Notes under the pieces: model-generated
What the model saw: the letters and a program-made list of their open reading frames with translations, nothing else
What the model was told of the DNA's origin: nothing
The model's database searches: none
Origin: Synchiropus splendidus
Taxonomy: Eukaryota > Chordata > Actinopteri > Syngnathiformes > Callionymidae
Assembly (NCBI RefSeq): GCF_027744825.2
Contig: NC_071340.1
Span: 2,053,501-2,117,500, forward strand
Direction: 5' to 3'
Length of the DNA: 64,000 bases
Shown here: one piece after another, positions 26,501-37,826 of the stretch
How positions within the stretch are numbered: the first letter of the stretch is position 1
Layout of the letters: each line of letters starts with the position of its first letter
Position numbers and translations under genes: made by a program

Positions 26501-28239
26501 TTATCAACATTTTTATTTTTGGCGTTTCGAAATCGACCTTATCTCCGGCAGAAAACGCGTTTTCTGCATTGTGCCATAACTTTGCAGGGAAGCTTCAGAA
26601 CATGAAATTTTTACCTCCCACTATAGCAGAAATCGTCATTCTAGTAGTTGCACATCAAATCTAAGCTGTCTTGAAGTGTTTTTCTAAAGTTATCAACATT
26701 TTTATGTTTGGCGTTCTGGAACCCACCTAATCTCAGGCTCAAAACGCGTTTTCTGCATTGTGCCGTAACTTTGCAGGGAAGCTTCAGAACATGAAATTTT
26801 AACCTCCCACTATAGCAGATAGGGTTTTTCTAGAAGTTGCACATCAAATCTAAGCTGTCGAAAGTGTTTTTCCAAAGTCATCAACATTTTTATGTTTGGC
26901 GTTTCGCAATCGATCTTATCTCCGGCTGAAAACGGGTTTTAACATTGTGCCATAACTTTGCAGGGAAGCTTCAGAACATGAAATTTTCACCTCCCACTAT
27001 AGCAGAAACGTCTTTCTAGTAGTTGCACATCAAATCTAAGCTGTCTGAAGTGTTTTTCCAAAGTTATCAACATTTTTATGTTTGGCGTTCCGGAATCGAC
27101 CTTATCTGAGGCTGAAAACGCGTTTTATGCATTGTGCCATAACTTTGCAGGGAAGCTTCAGAACATGAAATTTTAACCTCCCACTATAGCAGAAAGGGTC
27201 TTTCGAGTAGTTGCACATCAAATCTAAGCTGTCGAAAGTGTTTTTCCAAAGTTATCAACATTTTTATGTTTGGCGTTCCGGAACCCACCTTATCTCACCC
27301 TGAAAACGCGTTTTACGTATTTTGCCATAACTTTGCAGGGAAGCTTCAGAACATGAAATTTTAACTTCCCACTATAGCAGAATGGGTCTTTCTAGTAGTT
27401 GCACATCAAATCTTAGCTGTCTGTAGTGTTTTTCCAAAGTTATCAACATTTTTAAGTTTGGCGTTCTGGAACCCACCTAATCTCAGACTGAAAACGCGTT
27501 TTCTGCATTGTGCCATAACTTTTCAGGGAAGCTTCAGAACATGAAATGTTCGCCTCCCACTATAGCAGAAAGGGTATTTCTAGTAGTTGCACATCAAATC
27601 TAAGTTGTCTGAAGTGTTTTTCCAAAGTTATCAACATTCTTATGTTTGGCGTTCCGGAACCCACCTTATCTCAGCCTGCAAACGCGTTTTACATATTTTG
27701 CCATAACTTTGCAGGGAAGCTTCAGAACATGAAATTTTAACATCGCACTATAGCAGAAAGGGTCTTTCTAGTAGTTGCACATCAAATCTAAGCTGTCTGA
27801 AGTGTTTTTCCAAAGTTATCAACATTCTTATGTTTGGCGTTCCGGAATCGACCTTATCTCAGGCTGAAAACTCGTTTTACGCATTGTGCCATAACTTTGC
27901 AGGAAAGCTTCAGAACATTAAATTTTCAACTCCCACTATAGCAGAAAGGGTCTTTCTAGTAGTTGCACATCAAATCTAAGCTGTCTGAAGTGTTTTTCCA
28001 AAGTTATCAATATTTTTATGTTTGGCGTTCCGGAATCGACCTTAACTCAGGCTGAAAACGCGTTTCCTGCATTGTGGCATAACTTTGCAGGGAAGCTTCA
28101 GAACATGAAATTTTCACCTCCCACTATAGCAGAAAGGGTCTTTCTAGTAGTTGCACATCAAATCTAAGCTGTCTGAAGTGTTTTTCCAAAGTTATCAACA
28201 TTTTTATGTTTGGCGTTCTGGAACCCACCTAATCTCAGA
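23574..28239 (+). repeat. Diverged satellite monomers right of the LTR
   Basis: Mixed monomers without a clean higher-order period. Recurrent local variants are CGTTTTACATATTTTGCC, GTTTCCTGCATTGTGGC and CTGTCGAAAGTG. Several single-base indels occur (GTCTTGAAGTG near 26670, AGAAACGTCTTTC near 27005). No gene seen. Confidence 0.72.
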
Positions 28240-31117
28240 CTGAAAACGCGTTTTCTGCATTGTGCCATAACTTTTCAGGGAAGCTTCAGAACATGAAATG
28301 TTCGCCTCCCACTATAGCAGAAAGGGTATTTCTGGTAGTTGCACATCAAATCTAAGTTGTCTGAAGTGTTTTTCCAAAGTTATCAACATTCTTATGATTG
28401 GCGTTCCGGAATCAACCTTATCTCAGGCTGAAAACGCGTTTTCTGCATTGTGCCATAACTTTGCAGGGAAGCTTCAGGACATGAAATTTTCACCTCCCAC
28501 TATAGCAGAAAGGGTCTTTCTAGTAGTTTCACATCAAATCTAAGCTGTCTGAAGTGTTTTTCCAAAGTTATCAACATTTTTTTGTTTGGCTTCGGGAATC
28601 GACCTTATCTCGGGCTGAAAACGCGTTTTCTGCATTGTGCCATAACCTTCCAGGGAAGCTTCAGAACATGAAATTTTAACCTCACACTATAGCAGAAAAG
28701 GTTATTCTTGTAGTTGCACATCAAATCTAAGCTGTCTGAAGTGTTTTTCCAAAGTTATCAACATTTTTATGTTTGGCGTTCCGGAACCCACCTTATCTCT
28801 GGCTGAACACGCGTTTTCTGCATTGTGCCATAACTTTGCAGGGAAGCTTCAGGACATGAAATTTTCACCTCCCACTGTAGCAGAAAGGGTCTTTCTAGTA
28901 GTTGCACATCAAATCTAAGCTGTCTGAAGTGTTTTTCCAAAGTTATCACCATTCTTATGTTTGGCGTTCCGGAATCAACCTTATCTCAGGCTGAAAACGC
29001 GTTTTACGCATTGTGCCATAACTTTGCAGGGAAGCTTCAGAACATGAAATGTTCACCTCCCAGTATAGCAGAAAGGTCTTTCTAGTTGTTGCACAACAAA
29101 TCTAAGCTGTCTGATGTGTTTTTCCAAAGTTATCAACATTTTTATATTTGGCGTTCCGGAATCGACCTTATCTCAGGCTGAAAACGCGTTGTCTGCATTG
29201 TGCCATAACTTTGCATGCCAACTTCTGTACATGAAATTTTCACCTCCCACTGTAGCAGAAAGGGTGTTTCTAGTAGTTGCACATCAAATCTAAGCTGTCC
29301 AAAGTGTTTTTCCATAGTTATCAACATTTTTATGTTTGGCGTTCTGGAACCCAAATAATCTCAGGATGAAAACGCGTTTTCTGCATTGTGCCATAACTTT
29401 GCAGGGAGACTTCAGAACATGAAATTTTCTCCTCCCACTATAGCAGAAAGGGTCTTTCTAGTAGTTGCACATCAAATCTAAGCTGTCTGATGTGTTTTTC
29501 CAAAGTTATCAACATTTTCATGTTTGGCGTTCCGGAATCGACCTTATCTCAGGCTGACAAGGCGTTTTACGCATTGTGCAATAACTTTGCAGGGAAGCTT
29601 CAGAACATGAAATTTTCACCTCCCACTGTAGCAGAAAGGGTCTTTCTAGTAGTTGAACATCAAATCTAAGCTGTCTGAAGTGTTTTTCCAAAGTTATCAA
29701 CATTTTTATGTTTGGCGTTCCGGAATCAACATTATCTCAGACAGAAAACGCGTTTTCTGCATTGTGCCATAACTTTTCAGGGAAGCTTCAGAACATGAAA
29801 TGTTCGCCTCCCACTATAGCAGAAAGGGTATTTCTGGTAGATGCACATCAAATCTAAGTTGTCTGAAGTGTTTTTCCAAAGTTATCAACATTCTTATGAT
29901 TGGCGTTCCGGAATCAACCTTATCTCAGGCTGAAAACGCGTTTTCTGCATTGTGCCATAACTTTGCAGGGAAGCTTCAGGACATGAAATTTTCACCTCCC
30001 ACTATAGCAGAAAGGGTCTTTCTAGTAGTTTCACATCAAATCTAAGCTGTCTGAAGTGTTTTTCCAAAGTTATCAACATTTTTTTGTTTGGCTTCCGGAA
30101 TCGACCTTATCTCGGGCTGAAAACGCGTTTTCTGCATTGTGCCATAACTTTCCAGGGAAGCTTCAGAACATGAAATTTTAACCTCACACTATAGCAGAAA
30201 AGGTTATTCTTGTAGTTGCACATCAAATCTAAGCTGTCTGAAGTGTTTTTCCAAAGTTATCAACATTTTTATGTTTGGCGTTCCGGAACCCACCTTATCT
30301 CTGGCTGAACACGCGTTTTCTGCATTGTGCCATAACTTTGCAGGGAAGCTTCAGGACATGAAATTTTCACCTCCCACTGTAGCAGAAAGGGTCTTTCTAG
30401 TAGTTGCACATCAAATCTAAGCTGTCTGAAGTGTTTTTCCAAAGTTATCACCATTCTTATGTTTGGCGTTCCGGAATCAACCTTATCTCAGGCTGAAAAC
30501 GCGTTTTACGCATTGTGCCATAACTTTGCAGGGAAGCTTCAGAACATGAAATGTTCACCTCCCAGTATAGCAGAAAGGTCTTTCTAGTTGTTGCACAACA
30601 AATCTAAGCTGTCTGATGTGTTTTTCCAAAGTTATCAAAATTTTTATATTTGGCGTTCCGGAATCGACCTTATCTCAGGCTGAAAACGCGTTGTCTGCAT
30701 TGTGCCATAACTTTGCATGCAAGCTTCTGTACATGAAATTTTCACCTCCCACTGTAGCAGAAAGGGTGTTTCTAGTAGTTGCACATCAAATCGAAGCTGT
30801 CCAAAGTGTTTTTCCATAGTTATCAACATTTTTATGTTTGGCGTTCTGGAACCCAAATAATCTCAGGCTGAAAACGCGTTTTCTGCATTGTGCCATAACT
30901 TTGCGGGGAGACTTCAGAACATGAAATTTTCTCCTCCCACTATAGCAGAAAGGGTCTTTCTAGTAGTTGCACATCAAATCTAAGCTGTCTGATGTGTTTT
31001 TCCAAAGTTATCAACATTTTCATGTTTGGCGTTCCGGAATCGACCTTATCTCAGGCTGACAAGGCGTTTTACGCATTGTGCAATAACTTTGCAGGGAAGC
31101 TTCAGAACATGAAATTT
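28240..31117 (+). repeat. 8-monomer tandem duplication (28240-29741, 29742-31117)
   Basis: Variants recur at 1,502 bp, which is 8 x 188 minus two. Two single-base deletions inside the unit explain the deficit: TTTGGCTTC in place of TTTGGCGTTC (about 28589 and 30091) and GAAAGGTC in place of GAAAGGGTC (about 29071 and 30573). The shared indels show that the unit was duplicated as a block after the deletions arose. Copy 2 stops matching near 31117. Confidence 0.9.
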
Positions 31118-31323
31118 TAACCTCCCACTTTAGCAGAAAGGGTCTTTCGAGTAGTTGCACATCAAATCTAAGCTGTCGAAAGTGTTTTTCCAAAGTTATC
31201 AACATTTTTATGTTTGGCGTTCCGGAACCCACCTTATCTCAGCCTGAAAACGCGTTTTACGTATTTTGCCATAACTTTGCAGGGAAGCTTCAGAACATGA
31301 AATTTTAACTTCCCACTATAGCG

Positions 31324-32345
31324 GAAAGGTTCTTTCTAGTAGTTGCACATCAAATCTAAGCTGTCTGAAGTGTTTTTCGAAAGTTATCAACATTTTTATG
31401 TTTGGCGTTCCGGAACCCACCTTATCTCAGGCTGAAAACAGGTTTTCTGCATTGTGCCATAACTTTGCATGGAAGCTTCCGAACATGAAATTTTAACCTC
31501 CCACTATAGCAGAAAGGGTCTTTCTAGTTGTTGCACAACAAATCTAAGCTGTCTGATGTGTTTTTCCAAAGTTATCAACATTCTTATGTTTGGCGTTCCG
31601 GAATCAAACTTATCTTAGGCTGAAAACGCGTTTTACGCATTGTGCAATAACTTTGCAGGGAAGCTTCAGAACATGAAATGTTCACCTCCCACTATAGCAG
31701 AAAGGGTCTTTCTAGTAGTTGCTCATCAAATCTAAGCTGTCTGAAGTGTTTTTCCAAAGTTATCAACATTTTTATGTTTGGCGTTCCGGAATCAACATTA
31801 TCTCAGACAGAAAACGCGTTTTCTGCATTGTGCCATAAGTTTTCGGTGAAGATTCAGAACATGAAATTTTCACCTCCCACTATAGCAGAAAGGTTCTTTC
31901 TAGTAGTTGCACATCAAATCTAAGCTGTCTGAAGTGTTTTTCGAAAGTTATCAACATTTTTATGTTTGGCGTTCTGGAACCCACCTTATCTCAGGCTGAA
32001 AACAGGTTTTCTGCATTGTGCCATAACTTTGCATGGAAGCTTCCGAACATGAAATTTTAACCTCCCACTATAGCAGAAAGGGTCTTTCTAGTTGTTGCAC
32101 AACAAATCTAAGCTGTCTGATGTGTTTTTCCAAAGTTATCAACATTCTTATGTTTGGCGTTCCGGAATCAAACTTATCTTAGGCTGAAAACGCGTTTTAC
32201 GCATTGTGCAATAACTTTGCAGGGAAGCTTCAGAACATGAAATGTTCACCTCCCACTATAGCAGAAAGGGTCTTTCTAGTAGTTGTACATCAAATCTAAG
32301 CTGTCTGAAGTGTTTTTACAAAGTTATCAACATTTTTATGTTTGG
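31324..32345 (+). repeat. 3-monomer tandem duplication (31324-31887, 31888-32345)
   Basis: The AAACAGGTTTTCTGC monomer with GCATGGAAGCTTCCG, followed by TAGTTGTTGCACAACAAATC and TCAAACTTATCTTAGGC, recurs at 564 bp. The same three-monomer signature is found again near 34070 and 36140, so this small unit seeded the later 2,071-bp block. Confidence 0.82.
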
Positions 32346-33684
32346 CGTTCTGGAACCCACCTTATCTCAGGCTGAAAACGCGTTTTCTGCATTGTGCCAT
32401 AACTTTGCAAGGAGACTTCAGAACATGAAATTTTCACCTCCAACAAAAGGAGAAAGGGTCTTTCTAGTAGTTGCACATCAAATCTAAGCTGTTTGAAGTG
32501 TTTTTCAAAGTTAACACCATTTTTATTTTTGGCGATCCAGAAACAACCTTATCTCAGTCTGAAAACGCGTTTTACGCAATTTGCCATAACTTTGGAGGAA
32601 AGCTTCAGAACATGAAATTTTCACCTCCAACTATAGATGAAAGGGTCTTTCTCGCAGTTGAACATCAAATCTAAGCTGTCTGAAGTGTATTTCCAATGTT
32701 ATCAACATTTTTATGTCTGGCGTTCTTGATCCCACCTTATCTCAGGCTGAAAACGCGTTTTCTGCATTGTGCCATAACTTTGCAGGGAAGCTTCAGAACA
32801 TGAAATTTTCACCTCCCACTACAGTAGAAAGGGCCTTTCTAGTAGTTGCAGATCAAATCTAAGCTGTCTGATGTGTTTTTCCAAAGTTATCAACATTTTT
32901 ATGTTTGGCGTTCCGGAATCGACCTTATCTCTGCCTGAAAACGCGTTTTACGCATTGTGCCATAACTTTGCAGGGAAGCTTCAGAACATGAAATGTTCAC
33001 CTCCCACTATAGCAGAAAGGGTCTTTATAGTAGTTGCACATCAAATCTAAGCTGTCTGAAGTGTTTTTCCAAAGTTATCAACATTTTTATGTTTGGCGTT
33101 CTGGAACCCAAATAATCTCAGGCTGAAAACGCGTTTTCTGCATTGTGCCATAACTTTTCAGGAAAGCTTCAGAACATGAAATTTTGACCTCCCACTATAG
33201 CAGAAAGGGTCTTTCTAGTTGTTGCACAACAAATCTAAGCTGTCTGATGTGTTTTTCCAAAGTTAACACCATTTTTATGTTTGGCGTTCCAGAAACAACC
33301 TTATCTCAGGCTGAAAACGCGTTTTACGCATTGTGCAATAACTTTGCAGGGAAGCTTCAGAACATGAAATGTTCACCTCCCACTATAGCAGAAAGGGTCT
33401 TTCTAGTAGTTGCACATCAAATCTAAGCTGTCTGAAGTGTATTTCCAATGTTATCAACATTTTTATGTTTGGCGTTCCGGAACCCACCTTATCTCAGGCT
33501 GAAAACGCGTTTTCTGCATTGTGCCATAACTTTGCAGGGAAGCTTCAGAACATGAAATTTTCACCTCCCACTATAGCAGAAAGGGTCTTTCTAGTAGTTG
33601 CAGATCAAATCTAAGCTGTCTGATGTGTTTTTCCAAAGTTATCAACATTTTTATGTTTGGCGTTCCGGAATCGACCTTATCTCA
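32346..33684 (+). repeat. Mixed monomers between duplicated blocks
   Basis: About seven monomers of varied type. Two near-copies carry GAAGTGTATTTCCAATG followed by a later GCAGATCAAATC (about 32680-32850 and 33430-33610), 752 bp (4 monomers) apart. This suggests a partial 4-monomer duplication. No gene seen. Confidence 0.65.
33472..33659 (+). repeat. Representative 188-bp satellite monomer
   Basis: A near-consensus copy chosen as reference, numbered from GCGTTCC. G+C of the consensus is about 40% (76 of 188 by hand count). Four dyad elements are visible: GTTCCGGAAC at 33474-33483, the 14-bp perfect palindrome GAAAACGCGTTTTC at 33501-33514 (contains an MluI site), GAAGCTTC at 33539-33546 (HindIII site), and a GAAAG-GGT-CTTTC stem-loop at 33579-33591. 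In the usual monomer all five CpGs (in GCGTTCCGG, ATCGACC and ACGCG) fall in the first 37 bases. Here the CCCACC variant removes one. The remaining 150 bases carry no CpG in the consensus. Confidence 0.93.
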
Positions 33685-35755
33685 GGCTGAAAACGCGTTT
33701 TACGCATTGTGACATAACTTTGCAGGGAAGCTTCAGAACATGCAATTTTGACCTCCCAATATAGCAGAAAGGGTCTTTCTAATAGTTGCACATCAAATCT
33801 AAGCTGTCTGAAGTGTTTTTCCAAAGTTATCAACATTTTTATGTTTGGCGTTCCGGAATCGACCTTATCTCTGGCTGAAAACGCGCTTTACGCATTGTGC
33901 CATAACTTTGCAGGGAAGCTTCAGAACATGAAATTTTCACCTCCCACTATAGCAGAAAGGTTCTTTCTAGTAGTTGCACATCAAATCTAAGCTGTCTGAA
34001 GTGTTTTTCGAAAGTTATCAACATTTTTATGTTTGGCGTTCCGGAACCCACCTTATCTCAGGCTGAAAACAGGTTTTCTGCATTGTGCCATAACTTTGCA
34101 TGGAAGCTTCCGAACATGAAATTTTAACCTCCCACTATAGCAGAAAGGGTCTTTCTAGTTGTTGCACAACAAATCTAAGCTGTCTGATGTGTTTTTCCAA
34201 AGTTATCAACATTCTTATGTTTGGCGTTCCGGAATCAAACTTATCTTAGGCTGAAAACGCGTTTTACGCATTGTGCAATAACTTTGCAGGGAAGCTTCAG
34301 AACATGAAATGTTCACCTCCCACTATAGCAGAAAGGGTCTTTCTAGTAGTTGCACATCAAATCTAAGCTGTCTGAAGTGTTGTTCCAAAGTGATCAACAT
34401 TTTTACGTTTGGCATTTCGGAACCCACCATATCTCAGGCTGAAAACGCGCATTACGCAGTGTGCCATAACTTTTCAGGGAACCTTTAGAACATGACATTT
34501 TCACCTCCCACGATAGCAGAAAGGGTCTTCCTAGTAGTTGCACATCAAATCTTAGCTGTCTGAAGTGTTGTTCCAAATTGATCAACATTTTTACGTTTGG
34601 CATTTCGGAACCCACCATATCTCAGGCTGAAAACGCGTTTTCTGCATTGTGCCATAACTTTGCAGGGAAGCTTCAGAACATGGAATTTTAACCTCCCACT
34701 GTAGCAGAAAGGGTCTTTCTAGTAGTTGCACATCAAATCTAAGCTGTCTGAAGTGTTTTTCCAAAGTTATTAACATTTTTATGTTTGGCGTTCCGGAATC
34801 TACCTTATCTCAGGCTGAAAACGCTTTTTACGCTTTGTGCCATAACTTTGCAGGGAAGCTTCAGAAAATGAAATTTTCACCTCCCACTGTAGCAAAAAAG
34901 GGGTTTTCTCGTAGTTGCATATCAAAATCTCAGCTGTCTGAAGTGTTTTTCCAAAGTTATCAACATTTTTATGCTTGGCGTTACGGAATCAACCTTATCT
35001 CAGGCTGAAAACGCGTTTTGTGCATTGTGCCATAACTTCTCAGGGAAGCTTCAGAACATGAAATGTTCACCTCCCACTATAGCAGAAAGGGTCTTTCTAG
35101 TAGTTGCACATCAAATCTAAGCTGTCTGAAGTGTTTTTCCAAAGTTATCAACATTTTTATGTTTGGTGTTCCGGAATCGACCTTATCTCAGGATGAAAAA
35201 TCGTTTTCTGCATTGTCCCATAACTTTGCAGGGAAGCTTCAGAACATGAAATTTTCAACTCCAACTATAACAGACAGGGTTCTTTGTAGTAGTTGCACGT
35301 CAAATCCAAGCTGTCTGAAGTGTTTTTCCAAAGTTATCAACATTTTTATGTTTGGCGTTCCGGAACCCTCCTTATCTCAGGCTGAAAATGCGTTTTCTGC
35401 ATTGTGCCATAACTTTGCAGAGAAGCTTCAGAACATGAAATTTTCACCTCCCACTGTGCCAGAAACGGTCTTTCTAGTAGTTGCACATCAAATCTAAGCT
35501 GTCTGAAGTGTTTTTCTAAAGCTATCAACATTTTTATGTTTGGCGCTGCGGAATCGACCTTATCTCAGGCTGAAAACGCGTTTTACGCATTGTGCCATAA
35601 CTTTGCAGGGAAGCTTGAGAACATGGAATTATCATTACCCACTATTGCAGAAAGGGTCTTTCTAGTATTTGCACATCAAATCCAAGCTGTCTGAAGAGTA
35701 TTTCGAAAGTTATCAACATTTTTATGTTTCGCGTTCCGGAATCTACCATATCTCA
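33685..35755 (+). repeat. 2,071-bp HOR unit, copy A
   Basis: Eleven monomers plus 3 bp. The three extra bases come from insertions in GCAAAAAAGGGG (near 34893), ATCAAAATCTC (near 34922) and ACAGGGTTCTTTG (near 35275). The whole unit is repeated immediately at 35756-37826. Reading both copies side by side I noticed essentially no differences until the final seam. It contains two consecutive TTTACGTTTGGCATTTCGG monomers (34403 and 34591 areas). Confidence 0.92.
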
Positions 35756-37826
35756 GGCTGAAAACGCGTTTTACGCATTGTGACATAACTTTGCAGGGAA
35801 GCTTCAGAACATGCAATTTTGACCTCCCAATATAGCAGAAAGGGTCTTTCTAATAGTTGCACATCAAATCTAAGCTGTCTGAAGTGTTTTTCCAAAGTTA
35901 TCAACATTTTTATGTTTGGCGTTCCGGAATCGACCTTATCTCTGGCTGAAAACGCGCTTTACGCATTGTGCCATAACTTTGCAGGGAAGCTTCAGAACAT
36001 GAAATTTTCACCTCCCACTATAGCAGAAAGGTTCTTTCTAGTAGTTGCACATCAAATCTAAGCTGTCTGAAGTGTTTTTCGAAAGTTATCAACATTTTTA
36101 TGTTTGGCGTTCCGGAACCCACCTTATCTCAGGCTGAAAACAGGTTTTCTGCATTGTGCCATAACTTTGCATGGAAGCTTCCGAACATGAAATTTTAACC
36201 TCCCACTATAGCAGAAAGGGTCTTTCTAGTTGTTGCACAACAAATCTAAGCTGTCTGATGTGTTTTTCCAAAGTTATCAACATTCTTATGTTTGGCGTTC
36301 CGGAATCAAACTTATCTTAGGCTGAAAACGCGTTTTACGCATTGTGCAATAACTTTGCAGGGAAGCTTCAGAACATGAAATGTTCACCTCCCACTATAGC
36401 AGAAAGGGTCTTTCTAGTAGTTGCACATCAAATCTAAGCTGTCTGAAGTGTTGTTCCAAAGTGATCAACATTTTTACGTTTGGCATTTCGGAACCCACCA
36501 TATCTCAGGCTGAAAACGCGCATTACGCAGTGTGCCATAACTTTTCAGGGAACCTTTAGAACATGACATTTTCACCTCCCACGATAGCAGAAAGGGTCTT
36601 CCTAGTAGTTGCACATCAAATCTTAGCTGTCTGAAGTGTTGTTCCAAATTGATCAACATTTTTACGTTTGGCATTTCGGAACCCACCATATCTCAGGCTG
36701 AAAACGCGTTTTCTGCATTGTGCCATAACTTTGCAGGGAAGCTTCAGAACATGGAATTTTAACCTCCCACTGTAGCAGAAAGGGTCTTTCTAGTAGTTGC
36801 ACATCAAATCTAAGCTGTCTGAAGTGTTTTTCCAAAGTTATTAACATTTTTATGTTTGGCGTTCCGGAATCTACCTTATCTCAGGCTGAAAACGCTTTTT
36901 ACGCTTTGTGCCATAACTTTGCAGGGAAGCTTCAGAAAATGAAATTTTCACCTCCCACTGTAGCAAAAAAGGGGTTTTCTCGTAGTTGCATATCAAAATC
37001 TCAGCTGTCTGAAGTGTTTTTCCAAAGTTATCAACATTTTTATGCTTGGCGTTACGGAATCAACCTTATCTCAGGCTGAAAACGCGTTTTGTGCATTGTG
37101 CCATAACTTCTCAGGGAAGCTTCAGAACATGAAATGTTCACCTCCCACTATAGCAGAAAGGGTCTTTCTAGTAGTTGCACATCAAATCTAAGCTGTCTGA
37201 AGTGTTTTTCCAAAGTTATCAACATTTTTATGTTTGGTGTTCCGGAATCGACCTTATCTCAGGATGAAAAATCGTTTTCTGCATTGTCCCATAACTTTGC
37301 AGGGAAGCTTCAGAACATGAAATTTTCAACTCCAACTATAACAGACAGGGTTCTTTGTAGTAGTTGCACGTCAAATCCAAGCTGTCTGAAGTGTTTTTCC
37401 AAAGTTATCAACATTTTTATGTTTGGCGTTCCGGAACCCTCCTTATCTCAGGCTGAAAATGCGTTTTCTGCATTGTGCCATAACTTTGCAGAGAAGCTTC
37501 AGAACATGAAATTTTCACCTCCCACTGTGCCAGAAACGGTCTTTCTAGTAGTTGCACATCAAATCTAAGCTGTCTGAAGTGTTTTTCTAAAGCTATCAAC
37601 ATTTTTATGTTTGGCGCTGCGGAATCGACCTTATCTCAGGCTGAAAACGCGTTTTACGCATTGTGCCATAACTTTGCAGGGAAGCTTGAGAACATGGAAT
37701 TATCATTACCCACTATTGCAGAAAGGGTCTTTCTAGTATTTGCACATCAAATCCAAGCTGTCTGAAGAGTATTTCGAAAGTTATCAACATTTTTATGTTT
37801 CGCGTTCCGGAATCTACCATATCACA
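35756..37826 (+). repeat. 2,071-bp HOR unit, copy B
   Basis: Direct tandem repeat of 33685-35755 with the same three 1-bp insertions. The copy-A seam reads CCATATCTCAGGC, and at the end of copy B it reads CCATATCACAGGC. This difference marks where copy B joins different sequence. Its last 0.5 kb overlaps the left end of the large segmental copy that starts near 37293. Confidence 0.92.

Noticed and set aside
33472..33490. RNA polymerase III B box or tRNA-derived origin (GTTCCGGAATC)
   Set aside because: The box lacks the GTTCRA core (it has GTTCCG), there is no A box at suitable distance and no tRNA fold. Resemblance is superficial.
33559..33575. Similarity of TTTTCACCTCCCACTATAG to the pJ-alpha motif of primate alpha satellite
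   Set aside because: Only the short TTTTCACC part agrees. The rest of the monomer and its 188-bp length are unlike the 171-bp alpha satellite.
33472..33659. CENP-B box in the monomer
   Set aside because: I looked on both strands for the TTCG....A..CGGG core and found none in the consensus or common variants. The GTTCCGGAAC and TTTTTCGAAAG stretches do not fit the spacing.
33472..33659. Monomer as a dimer of two ~94-bp halves
   Set aside because: AAGCTTCAGAACATGAAATTTTC and AAGCTGTCTGAAGTGTTTTTC look faintly alike but lie 74/114 bp apart, not at a half period. The rest does not align.
35063..35497. Open frames of 60-144 codons on both strands, recurring every few hundred bases
   Set aside because: They are translations of the satellite monomer, open on both strands at once, end after about one monomer because 188 is not divisible by 3, and are broken by substitutions in many copies. 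No domain or start context supports a gene.
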